Part shown: piece after piece, positions 1-8,874 of the stretch
Layout of the letters: each line of letters begins with the position of its first letter
Numbering within the stretch: position 1 is the first letter of the stretch
Assembly: GCF_001015055.1 (NCBI RefSeq)
Contig: NZ_BBWZ01000012.1
Coordinates: 1 to 64,000 of the forward strand
Direction: 5' to 3'
Length of the DNA: 64,000 bases
Source: Aneurinibacillus tyrosinisolvens
GTDB taxonomy: Bacteria; Bacillota; Bacilli; Aneurinibacillales; Aneurinibacillaceae
Made by a program: the position numbers and the translations under genes
Notes under the pieces: model-generated
The model's input: the letters and a program-made list of their open reading frames with translations, nothing else
Told to the model about the DNA's origin: nothing
The model's database searches: none

Positions 1-1
1 G

Positions 2-184
2 CCGTCGTATGTGCCACCAGAAAACGCTCCAATGTATGCGCCCTATGGTCCATCGGCTGTATCACCGTCGTATGCACCTCCATCAGCCAACGCTCCAATG
101 CCTACACCATACGGTCCATCAGCGGTATCGCCGTCGTATGCACCTCCATCAAAGAGTAGGCAAACAGATAGTGAAAGTTATTAA
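2..184 (+). CDS. C-terminal end of a Pro/Tyr-rich repeat protein (5' end outside window)
   Basis: An open frame enters from the left edge and stops at TAA 182-184. It encodes tandem units of about 22 residues of the type PSYAPPSANAPMPTPYGPSA (two full copies and part of a third), then a short polar tail ending in DSESY. Low-complexity Pro/Tyr/Ala/Ser repeats like this occur in C-terminal tails of spore-coat or cell-wall-associated proteins of Bacillales, but no domain is visible here, so no function is assigned. The out-of-phase frame starting at position 9 has His/Gln-rich repeats and is a shadow. Confidence 0.6.
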   Translation, partial: PSYVPPENAPMYAPYGPSAVSPSYAPPSANAPMPTPYGPSAVSPSYAPPSKSRQTDSESY

Positions 185-190
185 ACTAAT

Positions 191-227
191 AAAAATCTGA
201 TTTGAGTTACTCTCAAATCAGATTTTT
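191..227. terminator. Bidirectional intrinsic terminator
   Basis: A 16-bp stem (AAAAATCTGATTTGAG / CTCAAATCAGATTTTT) with a loop of about 5 nt and flanking A and T runs lies 6 bp after the stop of the repeat protein. Confidence 0.85.
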
Positions 228-389
228 ACATAGGCATGTAAGGATCTTGACTCTTCTTATTCTACGAGACTCTTCGCTCTTTGGCAATACGTGCTCCGGT
301 CTTATTCATACACCGCAGGTTTCGCCGGAAAACAAGTATGTGATATAATCACAAACGACAACAGTCCAACAGAAACGGAGAATATATGT

Positions 390-845
390 ATGCTGACGTT
401 TGAAGAAAAGCTCGCGATTATTGAATCATTTCCGCAATTAGAACGAAAAAATGTCTCGCTGGGACGAGTGAATTTTCATTATGAAGAAAGCGCTTTTGAC
501 AAAAAAATCGTAGTTTACCACCTGCACCCGAACGGCAACGGCTTTGTATATGCCGGACACCTGCCTGATTACGACACAGACGACAAAGGCCTGGTGAATA
601 TTCGTGATTATGCGGCGGATGAACTCCGTTCCTTAATCAAATCGTCCATTGAGTCTCTCTCGGATGATTCGGAAATGGAGGAGGAGCAAGGTGAGCAATG
701 GACTGGCCCGGAAGAGCAGACGCTCTTACTTGTACACGAGAACGACTTGTGGAATGTGTACACCGGCTTGAACCTGGAAGCTTCTTTTGAAACGTATGAA
801 GAAGCGGAGCAGTACATGCAGGAAGAAGGGTTTGTACGCGCTTAG
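390..845 (+). CDS. Hypothetical acidic protein, 151 aa
   Basis: The frame is open from 291, but the start is placed at ATG 390 (MLTFEEKLAIIE) because GGAG lies about 9 nt upstream and the preceding 33 codons look unlike protein. The product is soluble and strongly acidic near residues 90-105 (DDSEMEEEQGEQ). The N-terminal half is mixed alpha/beta, and the C-terminal segment (LLLVHENDLWNVYTGLN) resembles a small second domain. No catalytic motif, signal peptide or membrane segment is seen. It stands alone between two terminators. I do not recognise the family; it looks like a conserved Bacillales hypothetical protein. Confidence 0.7.
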   Translation: MLTFEEKLAIIESFPQLERKNVSLGRVNFHYEESAFDKKIVVYHLHPNGNGFVYAGHLPDYDTDDKGLVNIRDYAADELRSLIKSSIESLSDDSEMEEEQGEQWTGPEEQTLLLVHENDLWNVYTGLNLEASFETYEEAEQYMQEEGFVRA

Positions 846-893
846 GCCAAGAAAAAAGGAAGTGATACGGCCGCTTAGTCTCACGCCGGCATG

Positions 894-928
894 AAAAAAC
901 GCTCTTTCCACAGGGGAAGAGCGTTTTT
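894..928. terminator. Bidirectional intrinsic terminator
   Basis: The stem AAAAACGCTCTT / AAGAGCGTTTTT lies between the convergent hypothetical gene and the DUF779 gene, with A and T runs on both sides so that it can serve both strands. Confidence 0.85.
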
Positions 929-986
929 CTTTTCTAATAAATTACTTACCCTCTCAAGAGGGCTTTCCATATTTGTTAGCCTTTGG

Positions 987-1352
987 TTATTCGTTAGCGA
1001 GCACAGCTCGCTCCTCCGCTGTAAATACACGGGAGCGGGTTAAAAACCGCACGCCTTCCGGTCCTTCTAAGGAAAACATTCCGCCCCGGCCATTTACCAC
1101 GTCAATAATTAACTGCGTATGCTTCCAGTACTCATATTGAGGAACGCTAATATAGAAAGGAGTTTCGCCGATTTCTCCAAGCAGAATATCCTGATCGCCT
1201 ACGATAAATTCTCCGCGCGGATAACACATAGGAGAACTTCCATCACAGCATCCGCCCGACTGATGAAACATCAGGGGACCGTACTTCTCCTTGAGCCGTT
1301 CAATCAGCGCAATCGCAGCCTCTGTGGCGATGACTTTCTTGATTTCCTCCAT
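987..1352 (-). CDS. DUF779 family protein
   Basis: This 121-residue protein has the DUF779 signature: the Cys-rich motif SGGCCDGSSPMC at about residues 32-43, then GDQDILLGEIG and a C-terminal EGPEGVRFLTRSRVF stretch. The family is almost always encoded next to acetaldehyde/aldehyde dehydrogenases of the AldB/AcoD/ExaC type. Here it follows such a gene by 15 bp, so the two are surely one transcript. The biochemical role is not established; the clustered Cys residues suggest metal binding or a redox/assembly role, which is inference. Confidence 0.88.
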   Translation of the reverse strand: MEEIKKVIATEAAIALIERLKEKYGPLMFHQSGGCCDGSSPMCYPRGEFIVGDQDILLGEIGETPFYISVPQYEYWKHTQLIIDVVNGRGGMFSLEGPEGVRFLTRSRVFTAEERAVLANE

Positions 1353-1367
1353 TTTTCACCTCCAGGT

Positions 1368-2888
1368 TTAGAAGAAACCTAATGCATCCGGTGAATAGCT
1401 TACGAGTAGATTCTTCGTTTGCTGGTAGTGGTTGAGCATCATTTTGTGGTTTTCACGCCCGATACCGGACTGTTTATAACCACCAAATGCAGCATGAGCC
1501 GGGTAAGCGTGATAGCAATTTGTCCAAACACGGCCTGCTTTAATGGCACGTCCCATACGATAAGCCGTATTCATATCGCGTGACCATACCCCCGCTCCAA
1601 GCCCGTACAGCGTGTCATTCGCGATCCGCAGCGCTTCAGCTTCATCTTTAAACGTTGTAACGGATACAACAGGTCCGAAGATTTCTTCCTGGAAGATGCG
1701 CATGCTATTGTCACCTTTGAACACGGTAGGCTGAATATAATAGCCTTCGTTTAAATCTCCTCCCAGTATGCTGCGCTCGCCTCCAATCAGGCACTCTGCG
1801 CCTTCCTGCAGACCGATATCAATGTAGGACAGGATTTTCTCGACCTGCTCCAGGGAGGCCTGTGCCCCAATCATCGTATCGGTATCAAGCGGATTTCCCT
1901 GTTTAATGCTGGCTACGCGGGCAAGCGCACGCTCCATAAATTCGTCATAAATGGATTCGTGAATGAGTGCGCGGGATGGGCAGGTACATACTTCACCCTG
2001 ATTCAGTGCAAACAGCACAAATCCTTCGATGGCTTTATCGAGGAAAGCATCGTCCTTGGCCATCACATCCGGGAAGAAAATATTAGGTGATTTTCCACCC
2101 AGTTCAAGGGTAACTGGAATAATGTTTTGCGATGCATATTGCATAATTAAGCGTCCTGTTGTTGTTTCTCCTGTAAACGCGATTTTTGCGATACGCGGAT
2201 TCGAGGCAAGCGGCTTACCGGCTTCTAAACCGAAACCGTTTACAATATTTAAAACACCCGGTGGAAGTAAATCCTGAATCAATTCGGCAAGAACCATAAT
2301 GGATGCCGGAGTTTGTTCGGCTGGCTTCAGTACAACACAGTTGCCGGCCGCTAATGCAGGAGCCAGCTTCCAGCATGCCATTAAGATAGGGAAGTTCCAC
2401 GGAATGATCTGCCCGACTACTCCGAGCGGCTCATTGAAGTGGTAGGCTACCGTATGTTCATCCACTTCACTGATCGTCCCTTCTTCTGCACGCAGAACGC
2501 CGGCGAAGTAACGGAAATGGTCGATTGCCAGAGGAATATCAGCTGCCATCGTTTCGCGTACGGGTTTTCCGTTATCCCATGTTTCTGCAACGGCCAGCAC
2601 TTCCAGATTTTCTTCCATGCGGTCGGCAATTTTATTTAGAACGCGGGCACGGTCTGCAGCCGAAGCTCGACCCCAGCCATCTTTTGCTTCATGGGCTGCG
2701 TCAAGGGCAAGTTCAATATCTTCCGCAGTGGAGCGTGCAATGCGGCAGAATGGTCTTCCATTAACAGGCGAAATATTGTCGAAGTATTCTCCGCGCACCG
2801 GTGAAACCCATTTTCCCCCTATGTAGTTATCATACTGCTCCTTGAAATTCACCTTTGATTGTTCTTGTCCAGGTTGTACGCAAATCAT
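1368..2888 (-). CDS. NAD-dependent aldehyde dehydrogenase (acetaldehyde dehydrogenase type)
   Basis: A full-length (506 aa) class of ALDH that oxidises small aliphatic aldehydes to acids with NAD. Visible hallmarks are [10 protein letters not shown] (about 161-170), FTGETTTG (about 238-245), the general-base Glu262 in LELGGKSPN and the nucleophile Cys301 in [11 protein letters not shown]. The ATG at 2888 follows AGGAGG. It lies directly downstream, on the same strand, of the glycerol/diol dehydratase operon and its two-component system. A job of oxidising 3-hydroxypropionaldehyde or propionaldehyde is therefore plausible (inference from context). A 200-bp AT-rich gap upstream suggests its own promoter. 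Confidence 0.93.
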   Translation of the reverse strand: MICVQPGQEQSKVNFKEQYDNYIGGKWVSPVRGEYFDNISPVNGRPFCRIARSTAEDIELALDAAHEAKDGWGRASAADRARVLNKIADRMEENLEVLAVAETWDNGKPVRETMAADIPLAIDHFRYFAGVLRAEEGTISEVDEHTVAYHFNEPLGVVGQIIPWNFPILMACWKLAPALAAGNCVVLKPAEQTPASIMVLAELIQDLLPPGVLNIVNGFGLEAGKPLASNPRIAKIAFTGETTTGRLIMQYASQNIIPVTLELGGKSPNIFFPDVMAKDDAFLDKAIEGFVLFALNQGEVCTCPSRALIHESIYDEFMERALARVASIKQGNPLDTDTMIGAQASLEQVEKILSYIDIGLQEGAECLIGGERSILGGDLNEGYYIQPTVFKGDNSMRIFQEEIFGPVVSVTTFKDEAEALRIANDTLYGLGAGVWSRDMNTAYRMGRAIKAGRVWTNCYHAYPAHAAFGGYKQSGIGRENHKMMLNHYQQTKNLLVSYSPDALGFF

Positions 2889-3094
2889 GTTTTATTCCTC
2901 CTTCATCTATTGTAATTTTTTGAAAACGTAATTTAAAAATGCTTTGTACAAAAATAACGGATGTATTTTTTATAATATTTTGTATTTATTTACTATTAGT
3001 TAATATTATAACATTCTGTCTTTTGTTTGTAACTGCATTTATATGACCTTTAGTAGCAATTTTTTTGCTTTATGTTTGATAGTCAGTCTACAAT

Positions 3095-3862
3095 CTACAT
3101 GACGAAATTACCGAATGAATTTATCCGCTTCTTCCTTGCAAGGATAGATTGCTGCTGATATTGCGTTGGCGTTATACCCTCATATTTCTTGAAAACCCTT
3201 GCAAAATAATTCGAGTCGGAAAAACCGCATTTTTCGCTGATTTCCATCACGGTTTCTTTCGTATAATCAAGATAATGCTTGGCTTTTTCTAAGCGACGGG
3301 CAGTAATATATTGTGTAATCGTAAGACCTGTTTCCTGTTTAAACAGTCTGCTAAGATATTGTGCGCTAAGATGGACCAATCCAGCTAAAATTTCTAAATT
3401 TAACTCCATGTGAAGGTTATGTTCAATATATTCTACGATTTTTACGATATCGTAATGTTCCCAGCTTTCTTCTAAGTATTGTGAAACGGGAGCAGCTGAC
3501 TCCGGGATATATTTAATTAATGCCCGCCGAATTTCATCCGGGTGAGCCGGCTTCAGTAAATAATCATCCGCTTCCCATTCCGCTGTCCGGCACCCGGAAT
3601 CGAACTCATCATAGGCAGTAAGAAAAATCACGCGGCAATCAGGAACATCCTTTTTGATAATTTCAGCAGCCGCAAAACCGTCCATAATGGGCATTTTGAT
3701 ATCCATCAGCACCAGATCCATTTGCTCCTGCCTGGCTAAATTCACAGCATCCACACCATTTTTTGCCTCAAAGAATTGATCTACGGCCATGTTGTGTTTC
3801 TTAATCATCATTGTTAACACTTCCCGCTCCAGCGGTTCATCATCAACAATCATCAATTTCAA
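3095..3862 (-). CDS. AraC-type response regulator (YesN-like)
   Basis: This 255-residue regulator has an N-terminal receiver domain (VDDEPLER at 6-13, phospho-acceptor Asp54 in LVLMDIKMP, switch Thr in IFLTAYDE, Lys in LLKPAHP). Its C-terminal double helix-turn-helix is of the AraC family (about 150-250: LSAQYLSRLFKQETG and EKCGFSDSNYFARVFKK). It overlaps the upstream kinase gene by 4 bp (ATGA), so the pair is translationally coupled. Its position at the end of the dehydratase operon makes it the likely activator of that operon and perhaps of the neighbouring aldehyde dehydrogenase. Confidence 0.92.
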   Translation of the reverse strand: MKLMIVDDEPLEREVLTMMIKKHNMAVDQFFEAKNGVDAVNLARQEQMDLVLMDIKMPIMDGFAAAEIIKKDVPDCRVIFLTAYDEFDSGCRTAEWEADDYLLKPAHPDEIRRALIKYIPESAAPVSQYLEESWEHYDIVKIVEYIEHNLHMELNLEILAGLVHLSAQYLSRLFKQETGLTITQYITARRLEKAKHYLDYTKETVMEISEKCGFSDSNYFARVFKKYEGITPTQYQQQSILARKKRINSFGNFVM

Positions 3863-5100
3863 GCCAGATTCCCTCCTAATTTCGGGATGATGATTTGAAC
3901 CATTGTCCCAGCTCCGATTTGGCTTTCAATTGCTGCGATACCATACTCTTCTCCAAAGTAATGCTGAATTCGTTTTTGTACATTGTTCATTCCGATTCCT
4001 GTGGTATGACCGTTGTTTTCGGAATTTTTATTTGAAAATATGGATAGCCGTTTCTCTTCGGGCATTCCCATGCCATTATCGGAAATCTCAAGGATCACTT
4101 TGTTATCCATCGAAAATCCACGAAGTTTAAGGACAACCGTACTATCCTGCGGCTCAAATCCATGTATAATAGCGTTTTCAATAATTGGCTGAATGGTGAG
4201 GATTGGAATTTTTATTCCATCAACATCCAAATCCAACCACTGTTCATATTGGATTTTGTTTCGAAAACGAGATTGTTGAATGTTTAAATAGTTCTTGATG
4301 TGTTCTAACTCTTCCTTTAGAGGAACAAGTTGGTCTATGTTCCGTAAACTATACCTTAGTATTTTTGCTAAAGAGTACGTAACGTTTTGTGTCTGTTCTG
4401 CGTTCTCCAGGTAGGCCAGGCGGGAAATTGTATTTAATGTATTAAATAAGAAATGAGGGTTAATCTGCGACTGTAATACTCTTAATTGTGTTTCTCGCAA
4501 GATTTTCTCCAGTTCAGCACGAATTTGTAATTCTTCCATCAACTTCTGGCTTTTCTCATTTAATTCTTCCTGTGCGAGGTGAGTTGCTCCCATCTTGATA
4601 ATATAATTGGCAACAAGATAGAGCATTTCTGTTGCGGCTTCTACGCGTTTTTGACTGGTAAATTCAATCTTCTCAAAATAAAGATCGAGGAGTTCTTGAT
4701 TAATATGCAGGTTTTTCGTATTCTGGCGAACCTGTTCAAGCCTTTCTTTATCCTTCTCTTCAATTAATACCTGGCCGCAAAGAACCGCCCCCAGGTAATT
4801 GCCATTGAGAATGATAGGTGCGGCCAGATCAACCAGGCCGGAATGGCAACGATGTATGGCAGGTTTCCCCTGCTCGGCTGCTATGATTCCTACCCGTTCA
4901 TCTGATAACATACAGCGCTGTAACCCTTCCTCTGATGAACGGATATGGGAGCAAAAGGCAGTGAAATTACTGGGCTTAGTAACAGGTACTCCCTGTTCGT
5001 CTGCGATGACGACTCCCAGGCCGGTAGCATCCGCGAAGCGATCCTGGATTTCCTGGAGAATTTCGATGTTCACGATATTGCGCAATGTAAATACGGTCAC
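3859..5100 (-). CDS. PocR-domain sensor histidine kinase (LytS/YesM type)
   Basis: The N-terminal half (about residues 10-170) is a PocR ligand-binding domain with its characteristic Cys residues (FCSHIR, LQRCM, IHRCHSG). A helical linker leads to a His_kinase domain (phospho-His in QINPHFLFNTLN, about residue 216) and an HATPase domain (ENAIIHGF, DNGMGMP, GIGMNNV). No membrane helix is visible, so it is probably a cytosolic sensor. PocR domains are known to sense small diols in regulators of propanediol use, which matches the adjacent dehydratase genes. The frame extends to a TTG at 5112, but GTG 5100 is better placed after GGAGG. Confidence 0.9.
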   Translation of the reverse strand: MTVFTLRNIVNIEILQEIQDRFADATGLGVVIADEQGVPVTKPSNFTAFCSHIRSSEEGLQRCMLSDERVGIIAAEQGKPAIHRCHSGLVDLAAPIILNGNYLGAVLCGQVLIEEKDKERLEQVRQNTKNLHINQELLDLYFEKIEFTSQKRVEAATEMLYLVANYIIKMGATHLAQEELNEKSQKLMEELQIRAELEKILRETQLRVLQSQINPHFLFNTLNTISRLAYLENAEQTQNVTYSLAKILRYSLRNIDQLVPLKEELEHIKNYLNIQQSRFRNKIQYEQWLDLDVDGIKIPILTIQPIIENAIIHGFEPQDSTVVLKLRGFSMDNKVILEISDNGMGMPEEKRLSIFSNKNSENNGHTTGIGMNNVQKRIQHYFGEEYGIAAIESQIGAGTMVQIIIPKLGGNLA

Positions 5101-5226
5101 AGTACCCTCCAACCTGAACCCCCTTCGATTATTTTACACTACTTTTTATTTTTAAAAAAGTCGAACTTATCAGTGAAAGTGTACGATTGGACAAAAGGGG
5201 TCTAAATCACTAGAGCAAACTCATTT

Positions 5227-5659
5227 TTATTCAACTAGATTTGGCATCCATTCTAAATCACTAAGTACCCTGACAGCCGCCTGTGCCACCTGGATGTCCT
5301 GAGCAACTGACCCGCCACTCACACCTACCGCACCTATGATTCGCTCATTTCTACGCAGCGGGATTCCCCTCCGAACACGACAACCCGCCCACTGTTTGTT
5401 GTATTGATTCCATACAGCTCGTTCCCGGGCCCGGACAATTGCGCTAAATCAGCGGTAGGCATTTTCATGGCTACCGAAGTCCAGGCTTTGTTCTGGGCAA
5501 TATCTACGCTAACCAACAGCGCATCATCCATTCTGTGGCAGGCGACAAAATTCCCGCCTCATCCACAATACTAATGACCATAGGTACCCCGATTTGATTG
5601 GCTTCTTCTTCTGCACCTTCTATCATTTTTTTTGCCAGTTCTAACGTAATCTGATCCAT
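5227..5659 (-). pseudogene. HbpS/GlcG-like (PduO C-terminal-like) protein, two frameshifts
   Basis: Reading from ATG 5659 gives MDQITLELAKKMIEGAEEEA and continues to VDEAG, where a base is missing (GCGGGAATTTTG). The family continuation NFVACHRMDDALLVSVDIAQ is in the next frame. A second base is missing in the G-run of VVVFGG (GGAGGGGAATCCC), after which IPLRRNERIIGAVGVSGG runs to the TAA at 5227. Adding the two bases gives exactly 145 codons, the usual family length. HbpS/GlcG-like proteins often accompany diol dehydratase genes, and a heme or cobalamin-related role is suspected. Both lesions sit at G runs, so sequencing error is a real alternative. Confidence 0.85.
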
Positions 5660-5675
5660 TGATTTTCATCCTCCC

Positions 5676-6011
5676 TTATAAAAAGTATAATGGTAAACCC
5701 TTGACCAAACGGGCTGCATTCTTTCCTAATCTGCGTCCGTTTATGAGCCTGTCTTTTAAGTATGGTTCTGCCTGCCTCAATTTCTCGTGATGCAGGCACG
5801 AGTTCCCTTGCTGATCCACCCCTATGCCAACTTGCAGTGGAGACATAGAGGCTGCCAGGGCCCCCAGTTGAACAAAGTCGAGTATTTCATCCCGCTGATA
5901 GAGCTGAAAAGGAACCCCCTCTTCTTCCAATCCGGCACAGATTTCCTTCATTTGGTGAAATGGAATACGGCTATCATATAAAATGGGAATATAAACTTCA
6001 TGCTTATTCAT
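5676..6011 (-). CDS. pduH: Diol/glycerol dehydratase reactivase, small subunit
   Basis: This 111-residue protein matches the small (beta) subunit of the dehydratase reactivating factor (PduH/DdrB/DhaG). It opens with the edge strand YIPILYD and has the helix of GLEEEGVPFQL, the core AASMSPLQVGIGVDQQGN, and the conserved end GRRLGKNAARLVKGLPLYFL. With the large subunit it forms the ATP-driven chaperone that swaps damaged cobalamin out of the dehydratase. It overlaps pduG by 4 bp (ATGA), so the two are coupled. Confidence 0.9.
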   Translation of the reverse strand: MNKHEVYIPILYDSRIPFHQMKEICAGLEEEGVPFQLYQRDEILDFVQLGALAASMSPLQVGIGVDQQGNSCLHHEKLRQAEPYLKDRLINGRRLGKNAARLVKGLPLYFL

Positions 6012-7843
6012 TTAGTTACCCCATATTTTACGGAGGACAGTACCAGGCCGGTAGCGACTGCGTTCCGCGGGCCTTCCGTGCCGCGTATGTTGGCAAAACC
6101 AGCAACGATTCCGTATTTGCCCAGTTCCTCTGTCAGCATTTGTGGAATCTCGAAATCAAGCGCCGATCCTCCCACCATAACAACAAAGGATAAATGTTTT
6201 AAATTTCCTGTAGGAATAATTCGCTTAAGCGCACGCAATGCATTCGTAACGAACACTCTTCGTTTAGCGCTCCGGCGAATCTCCCGGATTTTTTCCATCG
6301 AACTGCGGATAGACAGAGGTGTAAACTCTTTCTCTTCCCGAATGACTACTTTTCCAAAGGTATACGGGGGAAAAGGCGTTTCGGAAAACAAAATCGTTCC
6401 GTCTTCTAATTGCATATGAAACAAACTGAGCACTTTACCTAATGGATACTTCTTAATTTTTTCCGCTACATCCTTATCTCCTAAAGCCAGTTCCGAATTA
6501 ATCAGCATCGTTACCATGTCGCCTGCACCGGCCAGATGGGTTGAGACCGTTTTTTCGGCTCCATCCATCATAGCGGCATCGGTTGAGCCGCCGCCCATAT
6601 CAAGAATGACAATCGGCTTTCTCGTTCCGGGAGTTGTTAAGGCTCCACGAATGGCCATCTCCGCTTCTACTCCGCCAACTTCAACCGCAATTCCTATTTC
6701 TTCTTCCAGCAGGGAAGCGACTCTCTGAATCGGGACCTTATCTGTTTTCACCATGGAGGCCAGGGCCACACCACTTTCCATAGAAAGCTCGCCGGCCATG
6801 GAACCGCTAATGGACGTCGGAATGACCGCATCAACGGCCAGAAAATCTGAAATGGTAATTTCATTCGGTGATTGCCCGGTTAATTGAGCCAAATCCTGCC
6901 TCAGGCCATTAAACATGCCTCCAACGTTTGTCCCAGTCTCTCCCCGAACGTCCTGCAGCGTGCCGATTTTTTCATACGTGTTCATTATGCTTTCTGCCCC
7001 ATCGTTAACCGACACTTCCATATGGCTCCGTGGCCCTATTAAAATCATCCGGCCCGCTTCAATTTTTCGTTCGACCACTTCCCCCTGCGGTGTGCGGATG
7101 ACAACTGCGGAACGATTGCCTACTAACGCTTTGGCAACCAGAGCAATCTGTATCGTCTGATCCGGATCCAGTTGAAACACCGTGGAGAGTCCATAAGGAT
7201 TGCTTAACGTCCGAATGACATGGCCGGGTAAAGCCACCTCGACGGCTGCCAGCTTAAATAGAGGAACTTTTTCAATCAGGGAAACCTCGTCCACAATCGG
7301 AATTTTTTTATGCAGCCTATTGTGGATTAATACTCCATCGTCTTTTTGAACAATGGCTCCTGTAATGGATATTCCTTCAGTTTCTGCCTGGTTAAGGCGG
7401 TGAGCCACCCATTCATAATCAAACGATTTGGGTATAACCGTAATATAACCCTGTCCTTTCTCTGCCGCATCAAATAATTGATCGATTAAAATCGTTGTTC
7501 CAACGCCCAGCCCTGCTCCACCTGGAGTATCCGGATTATGGCCTATCATGGAAGATTCGGTGATAATGGTCTCACTGATTAAATCCATGGCCAGATCCCC
7601 AATCACTGGAACAGCATCATTGAGCCGGATGAGATCAATTTCCTCTACATCAAGCCCGGCTTGTTTGGCAGCCTCTTGCAAGGCAAACTGAATCCCCCTC
7701 ACATTGTGGGTGGTCCCTTTTACGCCTGTTGTTTTCACCAAATGCTGGGAAAGAAACTGAATCTGCTCACCCTCAATCCGCGCGATAGCCACTTCTGTTG
7801 ATGAATTGCCAATATCTACACCAGCAACAATTCGTTTCATCAT
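6008..7843 (-). CDS. pduG: Diol/glycerol dehydratase reactivase, large subunit
   Basis: This 611-residue protein matches the family length of about 605-610. The N terminus RIVAGVDIGNSSTEVA carries the phosphate-1 loop of the actin/Hsp70 ATPase fold, and a second nucleotide-binding loop is VILDMGGGSTDAAM (about 423-436). Known function of the family: ATP-dependent release of inactive cobalamin from the dehydratase. It starts 3 bp after pduE and overlaps pduH, giving the tight order dehydratase small subunit, reactivase large subunit, reactivase small subunit. Confidence 0.95.
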   Translation of the reverse strand: MMKRIVAGVDIGNSSTEVAIARIEGEQIQFLSQHLVKTTGVKGTTHNVRGIQFALQEAAKQAGLDVEEIDLIRLNDAVPVIGDLAMDLISETIITESSMIGHNPDTPGGAGLGVGTTILIDQLFDAAEKGQGYITVIPKSFDYEWVAHRLNQAETEGISITGAIVQKDDGVLIHNRLHKKIPIVDEVSLIEKVPLFKLAAVEVALPGHVIRTLSNPYGLSTVFQLDPDQTIQIALVAKALVGNRSAVVIRTPQGEVVERKIEAGRMILIGPRSHMEVSVNDGAESIMNTYEKIGTLQDVRGETGTNVGGMFNGLRQDLAQLTGQSPNEITISDFLAVDAVIPTSISGSMAGELSMESGVALASMVKTDKVPIQRVASLLEEEIGIAVEVGGVEAEMAIRGALTTPGTRKPIVILDMGGGSTDAAMMDGAEKTVSTHLAGAGDMVTMLINSELALGDKDVAEKIKKYPLGKVLSLFHMQLEDGTILFSETPFPPYTFGKVVIREEKEFTPLSIRSSMEKIREIRRSAKRRVFVTNALRALKRIIPTGNLKHLSFVVMVGGSALDFEIPQMLTEELGKYGIVAGFANIRGTEGPRNAVATGLVLSSVKYGVTK

Positions 7844-7846
7844 AGG

Positions 7847-8269
7847 TTAGTCCTCAATTTTCTTTAATCTGCCACGCCTTTCATATACATCCGCAGCTTC
7901 ACGAATTAACCCCGCATTTTCCACTGCACCATATTGTTCTTCTAATTCATCAGCAATCGCTAATAATTCTTCTTTTGTAGACCGATTCGGGCGCAAGGCA
8001 TTATAGATTTGCAATATACGAGAATCCGAAATACTAATCATTTCGGCTGCTCTGCGGAAGTTTTTCGCTAATTGAGTTCTGCCTAAACTTTCACTAATTT
8101 CGGCGTGCATGAGCAGCGTTTTCGGGCTGATTCGCAGATCTGCACCTGTCACCTGTCCTTTTAGGGCAGCATCCAATGTCAGTTCGTTATAGGCTTTTTC
8201 TGTCGGAGTAAATAATAAATCAGGACGTTTTAAACCAAGCGGATACTGCTCTTTCGTCAATTTTTCCAT
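7847..8269 (-). CDS. pduE: Glycerol/diol dehydratase, small subunit
   Basis: At 140 residues it has the length of glycerol dehydratase small subunits (about 141) rather than of PduE (about 173). It lacks the N-terminal extension tied to microcompartment packaging. It contains TPTEKAYNELTLDAALKG and DSRILQIYNALRPNRSTKEEL, typical of the gamma chain that wraps the large subunit. It begins 12 bp after the medium-subunit stop, with an AGGGA-type binding site. Confidence 0.93.
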   Translation of the reverse strand: MEKLTKEQYPLGLKRPDLLFTPTEKAYNELTLDAALKGQVTGADLRISPKTLLMHAEISESLGRTQLAKNFRRAAEMISISDSRILQIYNALRPNRSTKEELLAIADELEEQYGAVENAGLIREAADVYERRGRLKKIED

Positions 8270-8281
8270 ATAAATTCCCTC

Positions 8282-8860
8282 CTACTCTTTTATTGTAAAT
8301 TCTGCCAGTAACTCAACCGGCCTGGCATCCGGAACAATAGACTGACACTCTCTTAAATAGAGGAGTGCGGCAACCGCCTGATATTTAGGGCGCGCCATTT
8401 GATCATTAACAACCGGAACAGGATTGGGGCTTTCCCCTAAGGCATACATCGCTGCATTCCGTCCAATCGCCCGGTACGTTTCCAGGGTAATTAACGGAGA
8501 TTGGGGAAATAGCTCAAGATTGCTCAATGGATCCAGGTCACGCTGATGAATAACCGTCGTCCCTCGTGACTGTAATCCAACTCCGATTCCAGAACCGCTC
8601 AATTTAGCTGCTCCATGTGCCATAAAGGCCAGGTCGGCGGTACGTAAACTCCGAATAATGCGCGGGATTGCCCCCTGTTCTTCAATTCCGGAAATCACTT
8701 CGCGCAATACTGCCGCATGGTCAACCTTGACGATCGTTTTATTCATTTCTTTTCCAAAAGCAGGAGCGATGGCCACTATAACTTCTCTGGGATTCGTCCC
8801 TTTTGTTGCTGTGCCGATCTCCGTTATCTTCATTTCTATCGAAAATGTGGCTGTAGTCAT
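8282..8860 (-). CDS. pduD: Glycerol/diol dehydratase, medium subunit
   Basis: At 192 residues it is close to glycerol dehydratase beta chains (about 194) and shorter than PduD (about 224), whose extra N terminus targets shells. Conserved cobalamin-binding stretches are visible: VGLQSRGTTVIHQRDLDPLSNLELFPQSP and the C-terminal NPVPVVNDQMARPKYQAVAALLY. It supplies part of the lower face of the coenzyme-B12 site. The spacing of 14 bp from pduC shows one transcript. Confidence 0.94.
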   Translation of the reverse strand: MTTATFSIEMKITEIGTATKGTNPREVIVAIAPAFGKEMNKTIVKVDHAAVLREVISGIEEQGAIPRIIRSLRTADLAFMAHGAAKLSGSGIGVGLQSRGTTVIHQRDLDPLSNLELFPQSPLITLETYRAIGRNAAMYALGESPNPVPVVNDQMARPKYQAVAALLYLRECQSIVPDARPVELLAEFTIKE

Positions 8861-8874
8861 ACCTCATTCCTCCT